DNA of 64,000 bases from Nonomuraea candida (lineage in GTDB: Bacteria; Actinomycetota; Actinomycetes; Streptosporangiales; Streptosporangiaceae), in assembly GCF_000725485.1 (NCBI RefSeq), contig NZ_JOAG01000028.1, forward strand, positions 36,193 through 100,192, in the 5' to 3' direction. A model generated the notes under the pieces. It made no database searches. It had not been told where the DNA came from and saw only the letters and a list, made by a program, of their open reading frames with translations. The translations under genes and the position numbers were made by a program. How positions within the stretch are numbered: position 1 is the stretch's first letter; the number at the start of each line of letters is the position of its first letter. Positions 1 to 7,222 of this stretch are shown one piece after another.

Positions 1-1
1 C

Positions 2-1084
2 AGCCGCGAGCGCGGCCGTGAGCTGGCGCGCGAATCCCACGAGTTCTACCGGGCCTCGATCGGGTTCGTGGCGGTGGCCAACCTCCGGACCGGCGCGATG
101 GGGTTACTGTCGGTCGCGGGTGTCTCCCTCGCGATCGGGCTGGGAGCCGTGCGGCTGGCCATCGGGCAGCTCGACGTGCTGGGCTTGCTGCTGGTTCTCC
201 TCCTGGCCCGCGAGGCGTTCCGGCCCCTGGAGGAGCTTCAGAAGGCCTACCACTCCGCCTACCCGGCGATCTCCGCCGCCGCCGGGATCTTCGAGCTGCT
301 GGACGCCTCGCCGGCCGTCACCGAGACGCGGCATCCGCAGCCGCCGCCGGCGTCCTCGTCGATCTCGTTCGACGGCGTGTCCTTCGGCTACCGCGGCGGG
401 CAGGACGTCGTCTCGGACCTGTCGTTCGAGGTGGAGGAAGGCCGGACGGTGGCGATCGTCGGCCGGTCGGGCGCGGGCAAGAGCACGATCGTCTCGCTGC
501 TGCTGCGCTTCTTCGACCCAGGGGCGGGCCGCGTCCTGCTCGGCGGGCGGGACATCCGGGAGCTGTCCCTGGCGCGGTTACGCGGCCTGATCTCCGTGGT
601 GGCCCAGGACACCTACCTCTTTCACGGCACGGTCCGCGACAACCTGCTGCTCGGCCGGCCCGGCGCCGATGCCGGGCAGGTGGAGGCGGCTGCGGTCGCC
701 GCCGGTGCCCACGACTTCATCACCAGGCTGCCTGAGGGGTACGACACCGTGGTCGGCGAGCGCGGCGCCACCTTGTCGGGCGGGGAGCGGCAGCGCATCG
801 CCATCGCCCGCGCCCTGCTCAAGAACGCGCCGATCCTCGTCCTCGACGAGGCGACCTCCAGCATCGACTCGGCCCATGAGGCGGAGATCCAGCACGCTCT
901 CGATCGACTGGCCGCCGGCCGGACGACGCTGGTCATCGCCCACCGGCTGTCGACCGTGCGGGACGCCGACCGCATCCTGCTGCTCGACCAGGGCCGGGTC
1001 GCCGCTGCCGGCACCCATGCCGAGTTGCTCGAACGGTCGGCCGGCTACCAGCGGCTCGTGGCGGCGCAGGCGGTGAGCCGATGA
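2..1084 (+). CDS. ABC transporter half-molecule (permease + ATPase), 5' truncated by window edge
   Basis: This is an export-type ABC half-transporter, read from the window edge for about 360 residues. The N-terminal part is the end of a membrane domain. The ATPase domain starts near base 355. It has Walker A GRSGAGKST (about 461-487), the signature LSGGERQ (about 772-792), Walker B LVLDEATSS and the H-loop AHRLST. Its stop overlaps the next ABC gene by ATGA, so the two are translationally coupled and probably form a heterodimer. In this setting the likely cargo is the modified peptide encoded at 2840. The substrate is inferred from context only. The true start lies outside the window. Confidence 0.9.
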   Translation, partial: SRERGRELARESHEFYRASIGFVAVANLRTGAMGLLSVAGVSLAIGLGAVRLAIGQLDVLGLLLVLLLAREAFRPLEELQKAYHSAYPAISAAAGIFELLDASPAVTETRHPQPPPASSSISFDGVSFGYRGGQDVVSDLSFEVEEGRTVAIVGRSGAGKSTIVSLLLRFFDPGAGRVLLGGRDIRELSLARLRGLISVVAQDTYLFHGTVRDNLLLGRPGADAGQVEAAAVAAGAHDFITRLPEGYDTVVGERGATLSGGERQRIAIARALLKNAPILVLDEATSSIDSAHEAEIQHALDRLAAGRTTLVIAHRLSTVRDADRILLLDQGRVAAAGTHAELLERSAGYQRLVAAQAVSR

Positions 1085-2814
1085 TCTCCGGCCTGCGCCC
1101 CCTGCTCGCCGTCGTGCGACCCTACCGGCTGCACCTGACCGGCGCGATCGGCAGCGGCGTGCTCGACCAGGCGCTCACCGTGGCGATCGCCGCGGTCGGC
1201 GCCTGGGTGGCCGGTGCCGCGATCACCGGCGCGGGCGTGGCCCAGCTGCGTCCCGGGCTGATCGTGCTGGCCTGCTTGGTGATCCCCCGCGCGGTGCTGG
1301 CCTTCGTGGAGTCGCACATCGCCCACGACATGGCCTTCCGCATCCTGGTCGACATCCGCGAGCGGCTCTACGCGGGCTTCGAGCGGATCGCGCCCGCGCA
1401 CCCGAAGGGGCACCGCTCCGGCGACCTGGCCTCGACGGTCATGGACGACGTCGAGCGGCTGGAAGTGTTCTTCGCCCACACCCTGAGCCCGCTGTGCGTC
1501 GCGGTCGTGGTGCCGACCGGGTCGGTGGCCGCCCTGTGGTTCATCCATCCGGTGCTCGCCCTCGTCATCCTGCCGATCGCCGCCCTGGTGGCCTTCGTCC
1601 CCACCTGGCTGCGCAAGCGGGCAACCGTCCAGGGCCGGGCGTGGCGGCTGCATCTCGGCCGGCTCAACGCCACCGCCGTGGACGGCGTGCAGGGGCTTCG
1701 CGAGATCGCGACCTTCGGCCAGGAGGAGCGCTTCCTGACCCGGCTCGGCGAGCACGGCCGCGACCTGAACCAGGCGCAACTGGCCCACGGCAGCCGGGTC
1801 GGCGTCGAACGTGCCGCGACCGACCTGCTGATCGGGCTGGGCGTCGTCGGCGTGCTCGCCGGATCGGCCATCCTGGTCGCCACCGGCGTCATGCCGGTGG
1901 CGCTCTACCCGACCGCGGTCGTGCTGGCCGCCGCCGCGCTGGCACCCGTCACCAAGCTCAGCGACGCCGCCCGCGAGCTCGGCGTGGTCGCCGCCGCCGG
2001 CGAACGCATCTTCGCAGTCGTCGACGCGCCGGCCATGGCCCCCGAACCGGCCTCGCCGCCGCCGCTGCCCGCCCTGCCGACGGCGCTCGACGTCTCCTTC
2101 CGCGACGTCTCCTTCCGGTACGGCCCCGACCTCCCGCCGGCCGTGTCCGGCGTCACCTTCGATATCGCCGCCGGCGAGACGGTCGCGCTGGTGGGACACT
2201 CCGGCGCAGGCAAGTCGACGATCACCAATCTGCTGCTGCGCTTCTGGGACCCGGAGTCGGGCTCGGTCCGGATCGCCGGTAACGACCTGCGTGACCTGGC
2301 CGACCAGGAGCTGCGCAAGCTGATCTCCGTGGTGCCGCAGGAGATCTACCTGCTCAACCGGACGGTCGCCGAGAACATCGCGCTGGGCAGACCTGGCGCG
2401 AACCAGGAGCAGATCGAGACCGCCGCCAGGGCCGCGCTGGCCCACGACTTCATCGTCGAGGAGCTGCCCGACGGTTATGACACCGTCGTCGGCGAGTGGG
2501 GCGCGCGGGTCTCGGGCGGCCAGCGTCAGCGCATCGCCATCGCCCGCGCGCTGCTGCGCGACGCGCCCATCCTCATCCTGGACGAGCCCGTCTCCAATGT
2601 GGACGCGGAGAGCGAGCGGCTGCTGGGCCTGGCCATGGCCCGAGTCCGCGCCGGCCGGACCACCCTGCTGGTCGCGCACCGGCTCTCCACGATCCGCACC
2701 GCCGACCGCTTGATCGTGCTCGATCACGGCAAGGTCGCCGAGATCGGCACGCACGCGGAGCTGGTGGCAGCCGGCGGCACCTATGCCCGGCTGGTCCGCC
2801 ACCAGCTGCAATAA
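1081..2814 (+). CDS. ABC transporter half-molecule (permease + ATPase)
   Basis: A 577-residue fused permease/ATPase exporter subunit. Residues 1 to about 320 form a six-helix ABC membrane domain. Residues 340-577 form the ATPase with Walker A GHSGAGKST, signature VSGGQRQ, Walker B LILDEP and H-loop AHRLST. The start ATG lies in the ATGA overlap with the upstream half-transporter. The 25-base gap to the precursor ORF holds an unusually strong ribosome binding site for that ORF, so all three are probably one transcript. It lacks a C39 peptidase domain, so leader removal, if any, must be done by another protein. Confidence 0.9.
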   Translation: MISGLRPLLAVVRPYRLHLTGAIGSGVLDQALTVAIAAVGAWVAGAAITGAGVAQLRPGLIVLACLVIPRAVLAFVESHIAHDMAFRILVDIRERLYAGFERIAPAHPKGHRSGDLASTVMDDVERLEVFFAHTLSPLCVAVVVPTGSVAALWFIHPVLALVILPIAALVAFVPTWLRKRATVQGRAWRLHLGRLNATAVDGVQGLREIATFGQEERFLTRLGEHGRDLNQAQLAHGSRVGVERAATDLLIGLGVVGVLAGSAILVATGVMPVALYPTAVVLAAAALAPVTKLSDAARELGVVAAAGERIFAVVDAPAMAPEPASPPPLPALPTALDVSFRDVSFRYGPDLPPAVSGVTFDIAAGETVALVGHSGAGKSTITNLLLRFWDPESGSVRIAGNDLRDLADQELRKLISVVPQEIYLLNRTVAENIALGRPGANQEQIETAARAALAHDFIVEELPDGYDTVVGEWGARVSGGQRQRIAIARALLRDAPILILDEPVSNVDAESERLLGLAMARVRAGRTTLLVAHRLSTIRTADRLIVLDHGKVAEIGTHAELVAAGGTYARLVRHQLQ

Positions 2815-2839
2815 CCACCCACAGGAAGGAGGTCAGCGC

Positions 2840-2929
2840 ATGATCCGCGAAATCAGCACCGAACGGCGCCGCGACACCGTCGCGCCGCACAACCACAGCA
2901 CGGGCTTCCGCGCCTTCCGCTGGAGCTGA
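2840..2929 (+). CDS. Putative RiPP precursor peptide, 29 residues
   Basis: A short ORF starting ATG after AGGAAGGAGG (2823-2832, 7-base spacing), the best ribosome binding site in this region. It encodes a 29-residue, Arg-rich peptide beginning MIREISTERRRD and ending HSTGFRAFRWS. It lies between exporter genes and a leader-binding/YcaO enzyme, the usual place for a precursor. It has no Cys; the modifiable hydroxyl residues are Ser6, Thr7, Thr13, Ser20, Thr21 and Ser29, so azolines, amidines or thioamides would have to form at Ser/Thr or backbone amides. Leader and core cannot be separated from sequence alone, and 29 residues is short for both. No close relative is recognised. Seen: ORF, RBS and context. 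Inferred: precursor role. Confidence 0.65.
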   Translation: MIREISTERRRDTVAPHNHSTGFRAFRWS

Positions 2930-2942
2930 CGAGGTGACACCC

Positions 2943-2969
2943 GTGGGGCCGGGCCGCACCCGGCCCCAC
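2943..2969 (+). terminator. Perfect 11-bp hairpin between precursor and YcaO gene (attenuator candidate)
   Basis: GTGGGGCCGGG (2943-2953), loop CCGCA, CCCGGCCCCAC (2959-2969) form a perfect G+C-rich stem. No U-run follows, so it looks like an attenuator or mRNA 3'-end stabiliser, not a full terminator. RiPP operons often place such a stem after the precursor so that it is made in excess over the enzymes. It also argues that the YcaO gene starts downstream, at TTG 2997 (preceded by AAGGA), and not at GTG 2934. Confidence 0.6.
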
Positions 2970-2996
2970 GGGCCCCGACGCGACAAGGATACGATC

Positions 2997-5093
2997 TTGA
3001 AACATATTCCGAGAGTCAACGTGGACGTGCGTCCCCTGGGCGAGGACGCAGCCGTGCTCATCACACCGGACGGCCGGATGTTCGAGATCGAGCGGCCCGC
3101 GGCGGACGTCGTCCGTGCCCTGGAGGACCTCTCCGCGACGCCGCCGGACAGGTCGCCGCCGTGGCCGGAACTGGCCGGCCTGCTCGCCTCGACCGGCTCC
3201 CTCATCGAGACCCCGCAGACTCCGGTACTTCTCACCGATGCCGCCCTGTATCCCATCGTCACGAGCCTCGCCGCGCCAGGCGAGGAGACACACCTGCTCG
3301 ACGGTGACGTGCCGCTCGACCGGCCGCTGGCACTGCTGAGCACGCGGTTCGACCCCGAACTGTTGTTACAGGTGGACGACCGGCGCACCGGACCGTGGAC
3401 CTGCTTCTTCCTGGACCAGGGCAGGTGCTACTTCGGTCCGGCCATCGAGCCCGGCCACACCGCGCCGTACCGGGATCTGCTGACCCGCCGGGCCTGCGTG
3501 ACGCAGCGGCCGGACCTCGCCGACGCGCTCCTCCAGCCCTCGCTGACCGGCGGCCTGCGACCGCCTCCCCCGGACGTGCTGACCTACCTCGTGTCGATAT
3601 TCCTGGTCGAGCTGCGCCGCTGGCTGGCCGCCGAGCCCTGTGCCCTGGCCGGCAACGAGATCGAGGTGGACCCCGCCGGCCCGCAAATCCGGCTCCATCC
3701 GTTCCTGCCCCTCCCGCGAAGCCCGCTTCCGGAGGTGATCAACCATCGCATCACCGGCACCGACCTGCTCCTCGACGACCGGATCGGCATCGTGGCGGCC
3801 ACCAGGGTCATCGAGCACGACCCGTCGATCCCCCGCGGTCTGACCACCGTGCAAGCCGACGTCGCCGACATGAACCGGCGCTTCCCCTGGGCCACCAACG
3901 TCCTGTGCGGCGCCAGCACCTTCGGCGACGTGGCCGGGGCGCGGGCAGCGGCGATCGGCGAGAGCGTGGAACGCTACTGCGCCAACTGGATCCAGTCCGA
4001 GCTGTTACGCAAGGCTTCCTACGCCGAGCTGTGCCGGGCCGGCGAGAACGCCCTCGCACCGGAATCGATCGTCCTGTTCTCCGAATCCCAGTACGCGGCG
4101 GACGGCTTCCCCTTCGTCCGCTTCGACACCAACCTGCCGGTGCACTGGATCGCGGGCCGCTCCCTCACCCATGACCGGCCAGTCTGGGTGCCCGCCAGCC
4201 TGGCCTACTGCAATTACTACGTCGGGCCCTACTACCACGAGCCCACCACCAATCCCCTGTACTACGCCGGGGTAGCAGCCGGGGAGTCCTTCGAGGACGC
4301 CGTGCGGTCCGGCCTCGAAGAGGTGATCGAGCGGGACGCCACCATGGTCTGGTGGGCCAACCTCCCCACCCTGCCGTCCCTGAAGCCGACGCCACGCCTG
4401 GCCGCGCTCTTCGACGGCACGCCCAGCCAGCGCGCGTGGCTGATCCCGCTGCCCAACGAGTTCGACGTCCCCGTGATCGCCGGCGTCGTCGAGCACATCG
4501 AAGAGCAGATCCTGACGATCGGTTTCGGCTGCCGCGACACCGTCGAGCCGGCGGCGGAGAAGGCCTGGGCCGAAGCGCTGACGCTCCAGGAGATCGCCCG
4601 CGACCTGCAGGATCCCGCCGGCCTGTACTGGGAGGCCGTGCACGCCGGGCGCAAGGCCCGGCACTTCATGCACGAGTGGCGAGCCGACCGCGCCTACCTC
4701 GACAGCTTCCGCCCGGACTTCCGTGACGTCGGCGACCTGGAATGCCAGCTACAGGTCAACCTCGACCCTCGCGCCGTCAAGCGGGTCCGAAGCCGGCTGG
4801 ACTCTGGGGCCGCCATCCCGGCCTCGTCCGTCCCCGCGATGCCGGACCGCTCCCTGAGCACCTACCGGCAGCGGGTCGAGCAGGCCGGCTACGAGGTGAT
4901 CGCCGTCGACCTCACCACACCGGACGTCGCCGCCGCCGGGCTCCACGTCACCAGGACGCTCGTCCCCGGGCTGGTCGGCAACTTCGCCGCCGCCTTCCCC
5001 TACCTCGGCGCGGACCGGCTGCGCAACGCGGCGGTCAAGCTCGGCTGGCCCGCCAGGACAGAGCTGAACTTCTTCCCCCTTCCCCACGCGTGA
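2997..5093 (+). CDS. Leader-binding/YcaO fusion cyclodehydratase-type RiPP enzyme
   Basis: A 698-residue protein from the TTG start; GTG 2934 would add 21 residues but would place the 2943-2969 hairpin inside the gene. Residues 1 to about 225 resemble the E1-like partner of azoline-forming enzymes, with a small N-terminal fold (VDVRPLGEDAAVLITPDG) of the kind that binds leader peptides. Residues 257-690 are a YcaO domain. It has the ATP-binding signatures GESVERY (Glu322, Glu325, Arg326) and EEVIERDA (Glu441-Asp447), a later EKAWAEALTLQE motif, and a proline-containing C-terminus FFPLPHA like the C-terminal tails of azoline-forming YcaO proteins. YcaO enzymes use ATP to activate backbone amides. 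No SagB-type dehydrogenase or TfuA is present in the window, so oxidation to azoles or thioamide formation is not supported. The next gene follows after 13 bases. Confidence 0.85.
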   Translation: MKHIPRVNVDVRPLGEDAAVLITPDGRMFEIERPAADVVRALEDLSATPPDRSPPWPELAGLLASTGSLIETPQTPVLLTDAALYPIVTSLAAPGEETHLLDGDVPLDRPLALLSTRFDPELLLQVDDRRTGPWTCFFLDQGRCYFGPAIEPGHTAPYRDLLTRRACVTQRPDLADALLQPSLTGGLRPPPPDVLTYLVSIFLVELRRWLAAEPCALAGNEIEVDPAGPQIRLHPFLPLPRSPLPEVINHRITGTDLLLDDRIGIVAATRVIEHDPSIPRGLTTVQADVADMNRRFPWATNVLCGASTFGDVAGARAAAIGESVERYCANWIQSELLRKASYAELCRAGENALAPESIVLFSESQYAADGFPFVRFDTNLPVHWIAGRSLTHDRPVWVPASLAYCNYYVGPYYHEPTTNPLYYAGVAAGESFEDAVRSGLEEVIERDATMVWWANLPTLPSLKPTPRLAALFDGTPSQRAWLIPLPNEFDVPVIAGVVEHIEEQILTIGFGCRDTVEPAAEKAWAEALTLQEIARDLQDPAGLYWEAVHAGRKARHFMHEWRADRAYLDSFRPDFRDVGDLECQLQVNLDPRAVKRVRSRLDSGAAIPASSVPAMPDRSLSTYRQRVEQAGYEVIAVDLTTPDVAAAGLHVTRTLVPGLVGNFAAAFPYLGADRLRNAAVKLGWPARTELNFFPLPHA

Positions 5094-5106
5094 AAGGAAG
5101 CCCACG

Positions 5107-5850
5107 ATGAAAGACGCCGACGCTCTCAACGCCGTCGCCTACGGACCGGAATGGTCGGCCCGCTGGGAGGCGGAGTTCGGCGATCAGCCCGACACCCAGG
5201 ACGCGGCCGACTACCTCGCCGGGCTGGCGAACGGGCGAGCCGTACTGGAGCTCGGCATCGGCACCGGCCGGCTCGCCCTCCCGCTGCTCGACCGAGGGCT
5301 GGCCGTGACCGGCGTGGACAACTCCCCCTGGATGATCGAACAGCTACGCGCCAAACCGCGCGGCGACGAGATCCACGTCGTGGAGGGCGACTTCGCCGAC
5401 GTAAAAGTCGACGGCGAGTTCGGCCTGGCCTTCATCTCCCGTTTCGCGCTGTCGGCCCTGACCACGCAGGAGGCGCAGGTGCAGTGCTTCGAGAACGTCG
5501 CCGCGCACCTGGCACCCGGCGGCTTCTTCGTCGTCGAGCTGCTGGCGCCGGCCAGCGGCGTCCTGGAGAACGGCCGGGCCTGGACCTCCAACGTCAAGCC
5601 CGACGCGGTCTCGTTGTTCGTCTCGACCGCCAATCACGTGACGCAGGAGATGCGTACCTGCCACATCAGGCTCAGCGAAACGGAGGGAGTACAGCTGCGT
5701 CCCGGCGCGGTCCGCTACGTCTGGCCGTCCGAGCTCGACCTGATGGCCAGGATCGCCGGGATGCGGCTGCACGAGCGCTGGTCGAGCTGGGACAAGGCGC
5801 CCTTCACGACCACCTCGACCCGCAACATCACGGCGTACCGGAAAGCGTGA
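5107..5850 (+). CDS. Class I SAM-dependent methyltransferase
   Basis: A 247-residue methyltransferase with a clear ribosome binding site (AAAGGAAG) before ATG. Motif I is VLELGIGTGRLALPLLDRG (residues about 45-63), followed by an acidic end of strand 2 (VTGVDNSP) and VEGDFADVK, all typical of the Rossmann methyltransferase fold. It sits 13 bases after the YcaO enzyme and 6 bases before the next SAM enzyme, so it is almost certainly co-transcribed with the RiPP genes. The probable role is methylation of the modified peptide, at either its amino terminus or a side chain. The substrate is not deducible. Confidence 0.85.
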   Translation: MKDADALNAVAYGPEWSARWEAEFGDQPDTQDAADYLAGLANGRAVLELGIGTGRLALPLLDRGLAVTGVDNSPWMIEQLRAKPRGDEIHVVEGDFADVKVDGEFGLAFISRFALSALTTQEAQVQCFENVAAHLAPGGFFVVELLAPASGVLENGRAWTSNVKPDAVSLFVSTANHVTQEMRTCHIRLSETEGVQLRPGAVRYVWPSELDLMARIAGMRLHERWSSWDKAPFTTTSTRNITAYRKA

Positions 5851-5856
5851 TCCGCC

Positions 5857-6567
5857 GTGACCTCCCTTCCCATCACCTCACCCGGATCATGGGTCTTCTC
5901 CGGCGACGTCCCCGCGGTGTTCGTCGATCACGCCCGCCACTCCGTGCCGCTCTACGACGCCGGGCACGACCTCGTCTGCGACCTGTCCACGTGCTTCCTC
6001 GGCGGTGACCAGCCCCGTGTCGGCTACGAGCTCGGCTCGGCCACCGGCCAGCTCCTGCACCGCCTGGCCACCCACAGCCCGGCCAACAGCGCCACCCACT
6101 GGATCGGAGTCGACCGCGAGGCCGCGATGGTCAAGGCCGCCCGCGAGCACTGCGCCGGTCTTGACAACGTCGAGGTCGTGGAGGGCGACCTCACCGCGAT
6201 CGCCTTCCAGCAGTGCGATTTCGTGGTCGCGTACCTGACCATGCACTTCCTGCCGCCGGGGCTCCGGCGGGAGGTGCTCCGCCGGATCTGCCAGGCGCTC
6301 CGTCCTGGTGGGGCCTTCTTCATGTTCGACAAGGTCCTGGCTCCGGGCGCGCAGCTCGAGGACCTGATCACGACGCTGCACTACCGGTTCAAGCGCAACG
6401 CGGGACTGAGCCCGGAGGAGATCCTGAACAAGAAGGAGAGCCTGCTCGGCGTGCTGCAGCCGGTCTCCACCGACGACAACCTCGTCCTCCTCGGGGAGGC
6501 CGGCTTCGCGAGCTACGGAACGATCCTGAAATATCTCGCCTTTGAAGGGTTCATCGCGATCAAGTAG
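5857..6567 (+). CDS. CmoA-like SAM-dependent enzyme
   Basis: A 236-residue protein from GTG; no good ribosome binding site, so translation is probably coupled to the gene ending 6 bases upstream. Motif I is GYELGSATGQLLHRLA, then WIGVDREAAMV and VVEGDLTAI. The last third (HYRFKRNAGLSPEEILNKK, a LLGVLQPVSTDDN stretch, and the end FEGFIAIK) resembles the C-terminal region of CmoA, which makes carboxy-SAM from SAM and prephenate. CmoA usually has Tyr where this protein has Leu in NAGLS. It could be a carboxy-SAM synthase relative or simply a methyltransferase of the same fold. It is the last gene of the apparent RiPP operon. Confidence 0.75.
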   Translation: MTSLPITSPGSWVFSGDVPAVFVDHARHSVPLYDAGHDLVCDLSTCFLGGDQPRVGYELGSATGQLLHRLATHSPANSATHWIGVDREAAMVKAAREHCAGLDNVEVVEGDLTAIAFQQCDFVVAYLTMHFLPPGLRREVLRRICQALRPGGAFFMFDKVLAPGAQLEDLITTLHYRFKRNAGLSPEEILNKKESLLGVLQPVSTDDNLVLLGEAGFASYGTILKYLAFEGFIAIK

Positions 6568-7222
6568 CTGCGGCAAGTCGGCCAAGTCGCGAGTCAGCGG
6601 GCGTCGGCGCTACACGCAGTCAGGATCCGGACGAGACGCTCCCCGCGCCCGTCGCGGCCAGTCGGACCTGCTGGTGACGCGGGCGATCCGCGCAGCCATG
6701 CACTGCGACTTCCCCCCTGCCGAGGTCGGCACCGACCCGACAGTGTCCCGGCCGTTCTACGAACCGTGTCCCGACGAGTTCTCATGAAAGCCATCGGGCG
6801 GAGTGGAGGAGATCGTCCCGAACGTCTGCCTGCCGGTCATCTCTCGATCCTCACAGCCCGCGAACGACGTACAGCAGATGCAGCGTGAGACGACCCCACG
6901 ACCCGGCCCGCTCCAGCAACGCGGCGATCCGCGCCAGCAGGCGCGACCCGCCGATGCGCGGCCGCCCGGGGCGGGGCAGCCCGTGCGCCGGCAACAGGAC
7001 CATCATCGCCCGCGGGGCTTGCCGCCGCTGGCCGCGCAGGTGCTCGATCGAGGCTTCAGGACCGTTGGCGAACACGCTGACCGGGCGCATACTGACCACG
7101 CCCTCGCCGGGTGGTTGGGCGTTGCGGGCAACTTCGATCCAACCCCCGGCGAGGGCTCTGTCAATGCCCGTCCGCGTCGGCGATCTCACGCCCCGTTACG
7201 CGCAGGACTTCGGGAATCGCGC
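6568..7222. other. 655-base gap between RiPP cluster and CAZyme locus, no convincing gene
   Basis: No ORF here has both a ribosome binding site and a recognisable product. A minus-strand ORF of 112 codons (6851-7189) has an actinobacterial codon pattern near its end (RIAALLERAGSWGRL) but resembles nothing I can name. A plus-strand 29-codon ORF (6698-6787) has no ribosome binding site. The region is probably a junction of decayed sequence. No strong terminator is visible after the CmoA-like gene. Confidence 0.4.

Noticed and set aside
2934..2996. GTG 2934 as the start of the YcaO gene
   Set aside because: Would place the perfect hairpin inside the coding region and has a weak ribosome binding site. 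TTG 2997 fits better, though GTG is not excluded.
6698..6787. A second 29-codon ORF (MHCDFPPAEVGTD...) after the RiPP genes, possible second precursor
   Set aside because: No ribosome binding site, and the open frame extends upstream without a start signal. The equal length to the first candidate is coincidence.
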